Shown piece after piece: positions 9,253-17,758 of a stretch of 64,000 nucleotides of DNA. The stretch is from assembly GCA_963785415.1 (NCBI GenBank), contig CAWAVB010000001.1, positions 1,798,001 through 1,862,000 on the forward strand. Reading direction: 5' to 3'. The stretch's first letter is position 1. Each line of letters opens with the position of its first letter. Source of the DNA: Bog-793 sp963785415. GTDB lineage: Bacteria > Actinomycetota > Acidimicrobiia > Acidimicrobiales > Bog-793. The notes beneath the pieces were generated by a model. It had not been told where the DNA came from. It made no database searches and was given only the letters and a program-made list of their open reading frames with translations. Position numbers and translations under genes: made by a program.

Positions 9253-9599
9253 ACCCCACCGACCTCGTTGACCGCGCGACGCTGCGCGACGACATCCCCG
9301 ATTTCCGCCCCGGTGACACGGTGAAGGTGCACGTCCGCGTGGTCGAGGGCAACCGTGAGCGGGTCCAGATCTTCCAGGGCGCGGTGATGCGCCGCCAGGG
9401 CTCCGGCGCCCGGGAGACCTTCAGTGTCCGCAAGGTGAGTTTCGGCGTCGGAGTCGAGCGGACGTTCCCCGTCCACTCACCGATCCTCGCCAAGATCGAG
9501 GTGGTGTCCGAGGGCGACGTCCGGCGCGCGAAGCTGTACTACCTGCGCGACCGGGTCGGGAAGGCCGCGAAGATTAAGGAGCGTCGCGCCACGCGCTGA
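9249..9599 (+). CDS. rplS: 50S ribosomal protein L19
   Basis: L19 lies at the 30S-50S interface. 116 aa, usual length. It has the L19 signature segments RPGDTVKVHVRV, ERVQIFQGAVMRRQGSG and SFGVGVERTFPVHSP, and ends KLYYLRDRVGKAAKIKERR. The ATG overlaps the trmD stop. In many actinobacteria lepB and rnhB follow rplS before the DUF2469 gene; here DUF2469 comes directly after a 35-nt gap. Confidence 0.97.
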   Translation: MNPTDLVDRATLRDDIPDFRPGDTVKVHVRVVEGNRERVQIFQGAVMRRQGSGARETFSVRKVSFGVGVERTFPVHSPILAKIEVVSEGDVRRAKLYYLRDRVGKAAKIKERRATR

Positions 9600-9634
9600 A
9601 CCGGTGATCGGAGGCTGGCGATGAGGAGCCGACG

Positions 9635-9931
9635 TTGAGCGCCGAAGAGGACCTGGACCAGTTCGAGGCGGAGATCGAGCTCGCGCTGTACCAGGAGTAC
9701 CGCGCGGTGCTGCCGATGTTCCGCTACGTCGTCGAGACCGAGCGCCGCTTCTACCTCGCGAACGAGGTGACGGTGACCCCCCACGAGGGTGCCGGGGCGA
9801 CGCACTTCGAGGTCGAGCTCGGTGACGCCTGGGTGTGGGACATGTACCGCCCCGCCCGTTTCGTCGCGTCGGTGAGGGTGGTCACCTTCCGGGACGTGAA
9901 CGTCGAGGCGCTGCCCGAGAAGGAGATCTGA
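9635..9931 (+). CDS. DUF2469 family protein (conserved actinobacterial)
   Basis: 98-aa acidic protein of unknown function. It carries the DUF2469 signatures: AEEDLDQFEAEIELALYQEY, VVETERRFYLANEV and DAWVWDMYRPARFV, followed by VRVVTFRDVNVE. The family is essentially limited to Actinobacteria and sits in the rplS-lepB-rnhB neighbourhood, so position and sequence agree. It starts at TTG 9635, supported by ATGAGGAGCC just upstream; an in-frame ATG would remove the conserved N-terminus. Role unknown; location suggests a link to ribosome or secretion genes, but that is inference. Confidence 0.88.
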   Translation: MSAEEDLDQFEAEIELALYQEYRAVLPMFRYVVETERRFYLANEVTVTPHEGAGATHFEVELGDAWVWDMYRPARFVASVRVVTFRDVNVEALPEKEI

Positions 9932-9955
9932 GGCCCGACCGCTCGTCCGCGCCGC

Positions 9956-10501
9956 CTAGAGCGGGTCGGTCGCGACCTTCCCGTCGTCGGTGACGGTCTC
10001 GGTCCAGCCCCGGCCGTCCCAATAGCGCATGGCGTGCCGGCCGGTGACGTCGGAGTACCAGCCGAAAAGCGGCGACTGTCCCGACCCGTCGTCGGGGGGC
10101 GCCAACGCCGGCGCGAACGAGCTCGGTCCCGGGGCGATCTCGATCGGCGGGATGGTGTCCGTCGCCGTCGCCGTCGCCGTCGCCGTGGCCCGCGAGCCGC
10201 CGAAGGCGAAACCGCTCGTCGCCGGCTCGGAACCCCCGGGGGTCGGGCTCGGGCGGGGCTGCGGGCGGGTCGTGAATTCGGCGACGAACTCGAGGATGAT
10301 CCCGAACGGCTGGAGGATCGCGCAGACGAAGGCCCAGACGACCGAGGGGAGCCGCCACGGGGTGACCCCGCGCATCATGCGGTGCCGCGTCGAGATGCGG
10401 TAGCCGAGCAGGGCGAACACCACGGCGAAGAACGCCGAGAGCGCGAGCTCACCGTTGCTGCCGCCATAACCGAAGGAACTGAGGCCAACCGCCCCGCTCA
10501 C
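9956..10501 (-). CDS. Two-pass membrane protein with C-terminal DUF2510-like domain
   Basis: 181 aa. Two hydrophobic segments (about residues 18-37 and 48-75) precede a Pro/Ala/Thr-rich linker that contains an alternating Thr-Ala run encoded by a GCCGTC hexanucleotide repeat on the plus strand. The C-terminal ~35 residues (GWYSDVTGRHAMRYWDG then RGWTETV) match the DUF2510 pattern, a short Trp-rich module found at either end of many actinobacterial membrane proteins. It converges on the DUF2469 gene. The specific function is not known. Confidence 0.78.
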   Translation of the reverse strand: MSGAVGLSSFGYGGSNGELALSAFFAVVFALLGYRISTRHRMMRGVTPWRLPSVVWAFVCAILQPFGIILEFVAEFTTRPQPRPSPTPGGSEPATSGFAFGGSRATATATATATDTIPPIEIAPGPSSFAPALAPPDDGSGQSPLFGWYSDVTGRHAMRYWDGRGWTETVTDDGKVATDPL

Positions 10502-10850
10502 GAGGTTTCTCCGTCGTCTGTGGTCGTCTGTGCGTCGTCTGTGCGCGCCGCGCCATCGGAGTCTACCGCCCGGTTCGGCGTTTTCTGACCGGCCCGCCAG
10601 CCCATCTCCGCGGCGATGTGGGACGTGACAAAACGACCTAGCCCCTCAGCAATCGGGCTTCGTGCCGTCTGAGAGCTTCGGTCCCAGGAACGACGGTGCA
10701 GCGATTCGCTCTCCTAGAAACCGCCATCGCTCACGTTGAGAACCGTTCCCGTGCTCTCAGCACGAGTCCGTGCCCATCTGATCGCCACTCAACGCATTGC
10801 CCCATCTCCAAGGACGCAGCAGCTTGGCCGTGACTCCCTCATGCCCACGC
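10502..10850. other. 349-nt stretch with no supported gene
   Basis: Lies between two minus-strand genes and should contain the promoter of the downstream membrane-protein gene. A short plus-strand frame (65 codons from 10736) has no family resemblance and no ribosome binding site. The start of the region has a GTCGTCTGTG-type tandem repeat. I see no tRNA or convincing structured RNA. Confidence 0.5.
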
Positions 10851-11375
10851 TCAATGCGAGGTCGTCGTCCCAACCGCGAGAGTCATCGTCGGTCCCAACG
10901 ATGACGGCGACACTGGTGGCGGGTTTGTACTGAGGCCCTCATCGGTGACCCAGAAGGTCCCCGCGTCGACAACGACCGACAGGTAGGAGCCCACAGGAGG
11001 AGCGACCCCCGGTGCTGTCGAGAACCCGTATCCAGTGAAGTTCCCCGTCATCGTTATGAGGTACACCGGCTCCGAGGCGCTGTCCGGCTCAAGGTCTCCC
11101 GGTGTTGCGGACGTGAGCGCAGCCGCGTGGGTCGTCTCTACCACCGATACTGAAGTCGGATTCGCATCTCCGTTTATGGTGGCCTGTTGCTCGGCTATTG
11201 ACGCAAGCTCTGCTACAGCTGAAGCAGGAAATCCTGTCCCCGCACTCGGAGATGCCGTCGCCCCGAATACCCCCGAGAGCGTGAGTCCCAACATCAGCAC
11301 TATCGCGAGGCAGCCGCCGACAAGACCACCACGGACCAATCCATGGTTCTGCCTCACCTTCAGCATTTCCCTCAC
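10851..11375 (-). CDS. Hypothetical secreted or membrane-anchored protein
   Basis: 174 aa. The N-terminus is basic (KVRQNHGLVRGG), followed by one hydrophobic segment at about residues 20-40 (GGCLAIVLMLGLTLSGVFGA), read as an uncleaved anchor or signal peptide. The rest is a Ser/Thr/Ala/Pro-rich extracytoplasmic domain with a predicted beta-strand pattern (VYLITMTGNFTGYGF, SYLSVVVDAGTFWVTDEG). I recognise no family. Codon use is less GC-extreme than in the housekeeping genes. ATG 11366 is an alternative start. Confidence 0.6.
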   Translation of the reverse strand: MREMLKVRQNHGLVRGGLVGGCLAIVLMLGLTLSGVFGATASPSAGTGFPASAVAELASIAEQQATINGDANPTSVSVVETTHAAALTSATPGDLEPDSASEPVYLITMTGNFTGYGFSTAPGVAPPVGSYLSVVVDAGTFWVTDEGLSTNPPPVSPSSLGPTMTLAVGTTTSH

Positions 11376-11557
11376 TCTTCTGATGCTACGACCCTAAGGC
11401 CAATGCCTGGCGAGTCGTGTGGATGATGACGCACGCGAGCGAGTTCACGTGCCTCGTCGGCCGCCACGTCGGCGACGAGGCCGCGCAGGAGGGCTCGTCG
11501 ATGGACGGCAGCTCGTTCGTCCGTTGGACGTTCTCGGAGATGACTCCTGAGTGGCGC

Positions 11558-11815
11558 CTACCAGTCCAGTTGACGCGTTGCGCGCCGCTCCCAGCACGAT
11601 CCGTGCCAGTGGCGGCGCTCCGCCGGGTCGGCGAGCGGGACGACGACGACGTGGCCGACGCCCGGGGCGATCTCCTGCCGGCAGCCGGGGCAGCGGTAGG
11701 GCTTCAGGGCGGCGTGGGGCTGGATCGACCGGATTTCGGCAGTCCGTCCGGTGAGCGGGTCGCGGACGAACACGGCAGGGACGTGTCGCGGACCTTTCGA
11801 GCGCGGACGGGCCAC
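11558..11815 (-). CDS. Small conserved actinobacterial CxxC protein
   Basis: 85 aa. Contains YRCPGCRQEIAPGVGH, a CxxC knuckle followed by His, then RRHWHGSCWERR, giving a Cys2-His-Cys arrangement that looks metal-binding. The same layout, YRCPGC-x2-I-x2-G-x-PH ... RRHWH-x2-CW, is known from short proteins annotated as hypothetical or ATP/GTP-binding in many actinobacteria; no nucleotide-binding motif is visible here, so that label is doubtful. It is divergent from the luciferase-like gene, with about 75 nt between the starts. Confidence 0.75.
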   Translation of the reverse strand: MARPRSKGPRHVPAVFVRDPLTGRTAEIRSIQPHAALKPYRCPGCRQEIAPGVGHVVVVPLADPAERRHWHGSCWERRATRQLDW

Positions 11816-11890
11816 GAGGCATTATCGCCGCCGCGAACGGGCCACCGGGCGAACGCCCTCCGGATTCGCTACAACGTCGTGGTGGGAATC

Positions 11891-12721
11891 GTGACGGTGG
11901 GCGTCCGGTTCGGTCTCTCCGCGTCCGAGGGTCCCGGCCCGTCGCCCGACGGCGACGTGGGTGCGGTCGTGCGCCTGGCGGTGGCGGCTGAGCGGGCGGG
12001 TGCCGACGCCGTCCTCGTCGATCGTGGCAGCGGGCCCGTCGACCCGTTTGTCGTCCTCGGTGCGCTCGCGGCCGTGACGGAACGGGCGCTCCTCGGCTGG
12101 GTCGCGACGCCGGTCGACGACCGACACCCGGCGGTGCTCGCCAAGACCGTTGCCGCGCTCGACGTGTGCTCGGCTGGCCGCGCGCTGGCCTGTCTCGGGA
12201 CCGGCGTCCGTCGACCCCGGGGCGGCCTCGACGAGCTCGGCGAGGCGCTCGACGTCGTCCGTTTGATGCTCGACGTGCCGGCTCCGACGTACGCCGGCCG
12301 GCATTTCTCGGTGAGCGGGGCCTGGAACGAGCCGCGTTTTCGGCGTGCGACCCCGGTGCCGGTCGGCGTGCTCGTCCCGCTGCCCGCCCCGGCCGGACAC
12401 GGGGAGCCGCCTTGGGCCGCGGGTGATCTCGCCGATTTGGCCGTCCGGCACGCCAACTGTTGTTTTGTTGAGATCGGCGCCGGCAACCGCGGCATGGGTG
12501 ACGTCACACGCTTTACCGCGGTACCCAACTTCCCGGTCGTCGCGATCGTCGGGGTGGGAAAGCACGCTTCACCTGGCGCCGTCGCGCGCACAGCTGGGCG
12601 CGCCCTCGCTCACGGTTGCAGCGGTGTCGTCCTCGACTGGCCGCGGCAGCCCGCGCCGAGCATCGTCGCCGAGGCCGTGGCGGCCGCCCGTGCGGCCGTG
12701 CGGCGCGACGTCACCGCGTGA
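11891..12721 (+). CDS. Luciferase-like (F420/FMN-type) monooxygenase-fold protein
   Basis: About 276 aa from GTG 11891; the frame is open further upstream, but that part lies opposite the CxxC gene and shows no family likeness. The luciferase-like TIM barrel is recognised from LAVAAERAGADAVLV, PFVVLGALAAVTERALLGW and HPAVLAKTVAALDVCSAGRA, then LGTGVRR and GGLDELGEALDVVRLML. In actinobacteria such proteins often use F420, but cofactor and substrate cannot be read here. It is shorter than typical members (~300-330 aa) and its C-terminal third is divergent. GTG 11882 is an equally possible start. Confidence 0.7.
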   Translation: MTVGVRFGLSASEGPGPSPDGDVGAVVRLAVAAERAGADAVLVDRGSGPVDPFVVLGALAAVTERALLGWVATPVDDRHPAVLAKTVAALDVCSAGRALACLGTGVRRPRGGLDELGEALDVVRLMLDVPAPTYAGRHFSVSGAWNEPRFRRATPVPVGVLVPLPAPAGHGEPPWAAGDLADLAVRHANCCFVEIGAGNRGMGDVTRFTAVPNFPVVAIVGVGKHASPGAVARTAGRALAHGCSGVVLDWPRQPAPSIVAEAVAAARAAVRRDVTA

Positions 12722-12730
12722 CGCCCGATT

Positions 12731-13474
12731 TCAACCCTTGATCGTCGAGGTAATGAGCTTCGCCATCGCCTGGGCGCCGATCCCGCCAATCACCATGTGG
12801 ACGCCGTCGGGATAGAACCAGCCGGGATTCGCGTCGGCGAGCGCGTTGAAGTTCGCGAGCCGCGCGTTCGCGTACTTCGGCACCTCCTGCTCGAGCACCG
12901 CGTTCACCGACTGGGACCAGCTGTAGCTCGGCGGGAGATGCACCGTCACGAAAACGACGAGCGAGGCCTTGGCGAGGACGGCCATCATCGCCTGGAACTC
13001 GGAGTCGGTGATCGGTCCGTTCGTGCCGAGGTCGATCACGACGGTGGTACCGAGCTTGTCCTCGGCCTTCAGTTGCGCGGCGAGCGCGATGCCAGCGTCC
13101 CACTGACGGCTCACCCCGGCCTCGATGTCGATGCCCGGGATGTCGGCAGCGAGATCGGGGGCGACGTCGAGCATGACCGAGTCACCGATGGCCGTGACGT
13201 GGCCGGCGACGAAACCCGGCGACGTCGTCGTGGCGGGAACCGTCGTCGTCGGACCTGGGCCCACGCCCCAGACACAGGCGGCGTAGCGGACCCTCCGGCC
13301 GTCGACCGTATGGAACCGGAACCGCTTGTAGTAGTGCGGGCGGCAGTGCCGGGCGCTCCCGAGCGGATAGGGCGGGTGCGAGGCGGCCGAGGCGGCCGCT
13401 GATGCGGCCTGGGCGGGCAGCACGAGAGAGAGCGCGACGACAAGGACGAGCGCCCGCTTTCTCGCTGACGGCAT
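12731..13474 (-). CDS. Secreted SGNH-fold hydrolase/acyltransferase-type protein
   Basis: 247 aa from ATG 13474 with a clear signal peptide (KRALVLVVALSLVLPAQAASA). A ~60-residue linker with four Cys/His/Tyr-containing segments precedes an SGNH domain: block I AIGDSVMLDVAP (Ser nucleophile), the block with DLGTNG, and block V PDGVHM (Asp/His). This is like the extracellular SGNH domain that follows acyltransferase-3 membrane domains in OafA-type enzymes, but here it stands alone. Likely an extracytoplasmic esterase or O-acetyl transferase; substrate unknown. An upstream in-frame start at 13537 would put extra residues before the signal peptide and is less likely. Confidence 0.82.
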   Translation of the reverse strand: MPSARKRALVLVVALSLVLPAQAASAAASAASHPPYPLGSARHCRPHYYKRFRFHTVDGRRVRYAACVWGVGPGPTTTVPATTTSPGFVAGHVTAIGDSVMLDVAPDLAADIPGIDIEAGVSRQWDAGIALAAQLKAEDKLGTTVVIDLGTNGPITDSEFQAMMAVLAKASLVVFVTVHLPPSYSWSQSVNAVLEQEVPKYANARLANFNALADANPGWFYPDGVHMVIGGIGAQAMAKLITSTIKG

Positions 13475-13589
13475 GTGCACGGTCGGGCCTCGCGATCTCG
13501 ATGGTGTCACGTCGCGTGCGAGCGTAGTCAAGCCCATCCAGGTCCGACGGGTGCAACGATGCCCTGCCGCCTTTGGCGACGGCCGGCCG

Positions 13590-13609
13590 CCCCTAGTTGG
13601 CTGGTCGGA
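13590..13609 (+). repeat. Left terminal inverted repeat of the IS1182-like element
   Basis: CCCCTAGTTGGCTGGTCGGA; matches the reverse complement of 15249-15268 except at the innermost base. Confidence 0.9.
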
Positions 13610-13683
13610 AATTCCTCTGTTTGAGCAGGTAGAAGCCGTGAACGGTGCTCGCGATTCGTCGCGGCGCGAGCTTCAATCTGTTC

Positions 13684-15195
13684 ATGAGAGGAACCGCTGA
13701 GAGCCAGAGCTCCTTCACGTCGGTCGATCTCCTCTGCGAGGAGCTGTTGGACGACGAGGGTTTCCTGCCGATCCTGCGCGCCGCGCGCGGCACGGTGTTT
13801 CGCGACACGGACTTCGACGTGCTGTACCCCTCGGGGAGAGGACGTCCCTCGCACCCGCCGTCCGTCCTCGCCGCCCTGCTCCTCGCCCAGCTCTTCTATG
13901 GAGTCTCCGATCGCGAGGCGGAACGCCGCAGCCGGGTCGACCTGTCGTGGAAGGACGCCCTCGGGCTGCCGCTCCAGCACAAGGGCATCCCGCACGTCTG
14001 TCTCGTCGAGTTCCGCGCCCGCGTCGTGCGGGCCGGCATGGCCGGGTTCTTCAACGATCAGCTGCTGGGTCTCGCCAGGCACGCCGGGGTGATCGGACAC
14101 CGGCGGGTCGTCGACTCGACCGGGATCGCCGACTGCGTCGTCACGATGGACACGATCACCCTCATCCGCTCCGCCACGCGCCACTGCCTGGACCGGTTCG
14201 CCAAGCTCGACAAGCACGCCGCGCGATCACTTTGCTCTGCGCTCACGCGTGCCGACCACGACGAGCGGGGAAAGCCAGAGATCAACTGGTCGAGCGAGGC
14301 GGAGCGACGTGAACTCCTCGCTGAGCTCTACGCCGACGCCAGCACCGTCCTCGCGACCACGGAGGGATCGGACGACACCGAGCTCGCCGCAGCGACCACC
14401 CTGCTGCGCGTCGTGTGCGCCCAGGACCTCGCCGACACTGACGGCAGGGTCGAGATCGTCCGAGGCGTCGCTCCGGGGCGCGTGATCTCGACCGTCGACC
14501 CCGACGCCCGCCACGGGCACCGCTCCCGCCGGGACCGCTACGACGGCTACAAGGTCCACCTCTCCGTCGACGTCGACTCGGACCTCGTCACGGCGGCCAC
14601 GGCGTCCCAGGCGACGGCCCCTGACGCCGAGGCGCTCCCGGTGCTGTTGGCCGCGGACCCGCTCGCCGTCTCCGAAGTGATCGCCGACACCCACTACGGC
14701 GGGGCGTCGACGCGGACCACGCTCGCCGCGGCCGGCATCGAGCTCACCGCCCCCGCCCAGCCGGCCACCACGCCGAAGGGCTTGTTCAACAAGACGGAGT
14801 TCGGGATCGACCTCGAGAACTGCACCGTCACCTGCCCCGCCGGCGTCACCCTCGAGATCAAAAACCTGCGGGCGAGCCGGCTCCAGGTCCGCTTCGGCGC
14901 TTCCTGCTCCTCCTGCGGGCTACGCGCCCGGTGCACGAACGATGCCAGGGGCCGCACCATCGAGATCAACCCCGCCGAGGAACTGCTCCAGGCAGCGCGC
15001 GCGGCACGATGGACGCCGGAGTTCCGTCACCGCTACAAAGAACGCGCCCGTGTCGAGCGCAAGAACGCCCAGTTGAAGTCCCGCACGGCCAAGGTTCCCT
15101 GGCGAGGCCTCGCGAAGGTCGACGCCTGGGTGAAGATCAGGGTCGCGGCGATGAACCTCGACCGGATCGGCCGGATCCCCGGGCTGATCGGGTGA
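13684..15195 (+). CDS. IS1182-family transposase
   Basis: 503 aa from ATG 13684. The N-terminal DNA-binding part (YPSGRGRPSHPPSVLAALLLAQ) is typical of IS1182/IS5-group enzymes. The DDE core is visible: VVDSTGIADC (first Asp), IADTHYGG (second Asp) and RARVERKNAQLKSRT (Glu). Between the last two is a four-Cys knuckle (TCPAG ... CSSCGLRARC) characteristic of IS1182. The frame is intact and the length is normal, so the enzyme is probably functional. An upstream in-frame ATG at 13645 adds 13 residues that do not resemble the family. Confidence 0.93.
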   Translation: MRGTAESQSSFTSVDLLCEELLDDEGFLPILRAARGTVFRDTDFDVLYPSGRGRPSHPPSVLAALLLAQLFYGVSDREAERRSRVDLSWKDALGLPLQHKGIPHVCLVEFRARVVRAGMAGFFNDQLLGLARHAGVIGHRRVVDSTGIADCVVTMDTITLIRSATRHCLDRFAKLDKHAARSLCSALTRADHDERGKPEINWSSEAERRELLAELYADASTVLATTEGSDDTELAAATTLLRVVCAQDLADTDGRVEIVRGVAPGRVISTVDPDARHGHRSRRDRYDGYKVHLSVDVDSDLVTAATASQATAPDAEALPVLLAADPLAVSEVIADTHYGGASTRTTLAAAGIELTAPAQPATTPKGLFNKTEFGIDLENCTVTCPAGVTLEIKNLRASRLQVRFGASCSSCGLRARCTNDARGRTIEINPAEELLQAARAARWTPEFRHRYKERARVERKNAQLKSRTAKVPWRGLAKVDAWVKIRVAAMNLDRIGRIPGLIG

Positions 15196-15248
15196 GCAAG
15201 CCCGTGTTCTTGCACGCAATCCTTCGGTGACCAAGCCGAAGGGCCCTT

Positions 15249-15268
15249 ACCGACCAGCCAACTAGGGG
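15249..15268 (-). repeat. Right terminal inverted repeat of the IS1182-like element
   Basis: On the minus strand it reads CCCCTAGTTGGCTGGTCGGT, matching the left end over 19 bases. It contains the stop codon of the neighbouring minus-strand gene. Confidence 0.9.
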
Positions 15269-16092
15269 TCGATCTCGTCGGCGAGCAGCGCGGCGTAGAC
15301 GTCGGACGCCTTCACCGTCTCGGGGCCGCCGACTTTCGCGACCTTCTTGTCGCCGATCCTCGCGATCGGCTGGACGCCCCGTAGCGTCGAGGTGAGGAAG
15401 GCCTCGTCGATGTCGGCCGAAACGAACCGGGAAAGCGGCACTTCGCGCTCCGCGCCGCCGTGCTTCTCGAGCACGAGCGCACGGGTCACGCCCTGGAGTA
15501 GGCCCGAGGACGGCGGGGGCGTGAGAAGCTCCCCGTCGACGACGACGAAGACGTTCGAGCCGGTCCCCTCGCAGAGCATGCCGGCCGTGTTGCCGAAGAT
15601 GGCCTCGTCGGCACCGACCGCGTGCGCCCGTTCGAGCGCGAGGGCGTTCTCGGCGTACGACGTCGTCTTCAGCCCGAGAAGCGCGCTGTGCTCGTTGCGG
15701 GGCCAGGGGACGACGAGCACCGAGGACGGTTCGTCGAAGGACTCGAACGGATCAGCGGCGACGACGAGCGTCGGCGGTTCGGTCCCCCGTCCCGAACCGA
15801 GCGGCCCGGCCCCGGAGGTGACGGTGATCCGGATCCGCCCGAGCGAGAACTCCGCCGTGTCGACGACGGCGGCGATCGCCCGAGCGACGTCATCCGAGGG
15901 GACCGGGGTGATGCCCATTCCGCGCGTCGAGCGCTCCAGGCGGGCGAGGTGCCTGCTCACCGCGAAGGCGTGTCCTTCGTAGAGCAAGATGGTCTCGAAG
16001 ACCCCGTCACCGACGACGAGTCCGTGGTCGAACACTGAAAGGGTCGCGTTCTCCTGGCTGAGAAGAGCGCCATTGACGTAGACGAGTGGCAT
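15262..16092 (-). CDS. Class IV PLP-dependent aminotransferase / aminodeoxychorismate lyase-like
   Basis: 276 aa from ATG 16092 (MPLVYVNGALL). Fold-type IV signatures: FDHGLVVGDGVFETILLYEG near the N-terminus, the PLP-lysine region GLKTTSYAENALAL, and DEAIFGNTAGMLCEGTGSNVF followed by GLLQGVTRALVL. Length and sequence fit 4-amino-4-deoxychorismate lyase (PabC, folate synthesis), but branched-chain and D-amino-acid aminotransferases share these motifs, so I leave the symbol empty. Its stop codon TAG lies in the terminal CTAG of the IS1182-like element; the C-terminus (YAALLADEIDP) looks natural, so the insertion preserved the stop. Confidence 0.88.
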   Translation of the reverse strand: MPLVYVNGALLSQENATLSVFDHGLVVGDGVFETILLYEGHAFAVSRHLARLERSTRGMGITPVPSDDVARAIAAVVDTAEFSLGRIRITVTSGAGPLGSGRGTEPPTLVVAADPFESFDEPSSVLVVPWPRNEHSALLGLKTTSYAENALALERAHAVGADEAIFGNTAGMLCEGTGSNVFVVVDGELLTPPPSSGLLQGVTRALVLEKHGGAEREVPLSRFVSADIDEAFLTSTLRGVQPIARIGDKKVAKVGGPETVKASDVYAALLADEIDP

Positions 16093-16192
16093 GGCTCCCA
16101 CACTACGGGATCCCGCGCGTTGGCGAAAAACGGCCCTTCGAGCGCTATCAGCCCGGCAAACCGCGCGCGGACGTGCGCCGCGTTCGGCCGCC

Positions 16193-17068
16193 TCAGATCT
16201 CTTCGATCTCCTGGTTCTCCGGAAGCGAGGCGTACTCGCCGGTGTCCGCCGCGAGCTCCTCGCGCACGATCGCGATGTCCTCGCGGTGGGTGATCCCGAT
16301 ACAGCGGGCCCCGGTGTTGACGACACGCACCCTGACGGTGCCCTGCGCGACGAGGTCGCCGATCACCCTGGGAAGGAGGAGCTCGCGTTCGTCGGGCCCG
16401 GGATCGAACACGGCGAGTGCGGCATCGAGGCGGTCGAGGATCTCGGCGTGGAACCCCCAGAGGTTCATCGAGACCCGCTCTGAACCGGGCAGGAGCCGCG
16501 GTTGCGGCCCGGGCGCCGGCTCGTCGGTGGCGATCGGCACGGCGACGAAGCGTCCGTCCTCGAGCAACGTCACCTGGTGTTCGGAGATCCGGACGAGGAG
16601 CCCGTCGCTGTCGGCCTCGCACAGGCCACGTTTCACCGTCGCGTCGGTGAGCACGGTGCGCACGAGCTGGTAGGCGACGAGGACGTGGGTGTCGTCGCCG
16701 ATGCCCCCGCGGAAATGGTCGTGGACGGCCCGCAGCGCCGGCTCGCCGTAGATGTCGTCGGCGTTCGCCACCCCGAACGGGCCGCGGATCACGGGTCGTG
16801 CTGCGGCGACGGCCTGGGCCGTGCCGGGGATCGGTGGCTGGCAGACGATTTCGACGGGGAGCGAGGCGCGCCACCGGGCCCCGACGTGGTGCTCCATCTC
16901 GGCGCGGATCTCCTCGCGCACGACGAGGACGACGCCGTCGAACCCGCAGGATGCGGCGTTTCGCGCCGTATAATCCATGATGGCCTCGTCGTGAGGCCCG
17001 ACCGGGGCGAGCTGCTTCAGGCCCCCGTAGCGGCTGCCGTGCCCAGCCGCGAGGATGACGAGCTGCAT
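16193..17068 (-). CDS. Sugar-phosphate nucleotidyltransferase-like protein
   Basis: 291 aa with the nucleotidyltransferase N-terminus LVILAAGHGSRYGGLKQL and the metal-binding FGVANADDIYG. GPHDEAIMDYTARNAASCGF resembles a subgroup of NTP-transferase proteins encoded near sugar kinases and aminotransferases. No acyltransferase beta-helix follows, so it is not GlmU. Probably transfers a nucleotide to a sugar phosphate for glycan synthesis; the substrate cannot be told. The 100-nt gap to the aminotransferase gene on the same strand permits co-transcription. Confidence 0.82.
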   Translation of the reverse strand: MQLVILAAGHGSRYGGLKQLAPVGPHDEAIMDYTARNAASCGFDGVVLVVREEIRAEMEHHVGARWRASLPVEIVCQPPIPGTAQAVAAARPVIRGPFGVANADDIYGEPALRAVHDHFRGGIGDDTHVLVAYQLVRTVLTDATVKRGLCEADSDGLLVRISEHQVTLLEDGRFVAVPIATDEPAPGPQPRLLPGSERVSMNLWGFHAEILDRLDAALAVFDPGPDERELLLPRVIGDLVAQGTVRVRVVNTGARCIGITHREDIAIVREELAADTGEYASLPENQEIEEI

Positions 17069-17135
17069 CGTGGCATCCTAAGTCGTGACCACGCGCCGGT
17101 GGTAGGAACCGGACGGGAGCGGACTGGGAGACGTG

Positions 17136-17561
17136 ATGGCGATCACAGGTGAAGACGGCCAGGCGGCGAGCGCAACGCCTGAGGTCGCGAGCGCGCCGGC
17201 TGCCTCGCCACTGACCGCGACCGAAAAGCCGGCGAGCGCGCAACTTCTACCGGAGGAGCTGGAGAGCCGCCGCGCCGCTCTCGCCGAGCTCATGGAGCTC
17301 ATGAGCGAGGCCGTCCAGCAGGATGGCGGCGACCTCGTGCTCTCTGACGTCGACTACGAAAAGGGAATTATCGACGTGGAATTGCAGGGGGCGTGCGGCT
17401 CGTGTGCGATCTCCTCGATGACGCTGCGATCGGGTGTGGAGCGGATGTTGAAGGAACGTCTCAGCTGGGTGCGCGAGGTGCGCGGCGAGGTCGACGAGTC
17501 CCTCGACTACTACGAGAGTGCTTCGCTCGGGCGCGGCGCGTACGTGCCGAAGTACTACTAG
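17136..17561 (+). CDS. NifU C-terminal-domain Fe-S scaffold/carrier protein (Nfu type)
   Basis: 141 aa. Residues ~1-45 are an Ala/Ser/Pro-rich non-conserved leader. The Nfu domain runs from about residue 50 (LAELMELMSEAVQQDGGDLVLSDVD), with the cluster-binding CxxC in GACGSCAISSMTLRSGVE. It ends in a Tyr-rich tail (YVPKYY). It would carry Fe-S clusters to apo-proteins. Start at ATG 17136 with GGGAG upstream; GTG 17133 is adjacent. Transcribed divergently from the nucleotidyltransferase gene. Confidence 0.9.
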   Translation: MAITGEDGQAASATPEVASAPAASPLTATEKPASAQLLPEELESRRAALAELMELMSEAVQQDGGDLVLSDVDYEKGIIDVELQGACGSCAISSMTLRSGVERMLKERLSWVREVRGEVDESLDYYESASLGRGAYVPKYY

Positions 17562-17758
17562 GAGGGATCGGCGAAACGATCGGCGAAACTCGACGACGAT
17601 CTTGACGCGCAGTGGTGGTGGGCGTCTCCGGCTTGTCAGGTGCGAGCCGCGGGATCGACACTTCGCTGAATCTTTTCCACGGCGGGCTAGCGCGGAACCC
17701 TAACGACTGTGCGCGGCTAAGAAGCGGGATCATCGAGTCATGAGTGTCCCGTGACTGG

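Larger units (their letters stand above)
13590..15268 (+). mobile_element. Complete IS1182-like insertion sequence
   Basis: About 1.68 kb bounded by inverted repeats beginning CCCCTAGTTGGCTGGTCGG at both ends, with a single intact transposase gene inside. The outermost palindrome CTAG (13593-13596 and 15262-15265) may be a duplicated target rather than part of the repeat. The element lies in the gap between the SGNH gene and a minus-strand aminotransferase gene whose TAG stop falls in the right-hand CTAG, so neither neighbour is disrupted. Intact ends and frame suggest recent insertion. Confidence 0.9.

Noticed and set aside
10736..10933. 65-codon plus-strand frame
   Set aside because: No ribosome binding site, overlaps the 3' end of the minus-strand secreted protein gene, and no recognisable family.
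11417..11890. Plus-strand extension of the luciferase-like frame upstream of 11891
   Set aside because: Overlaps the minus-strand CxxC gene and has no similarity to luciferase-like N-termini.
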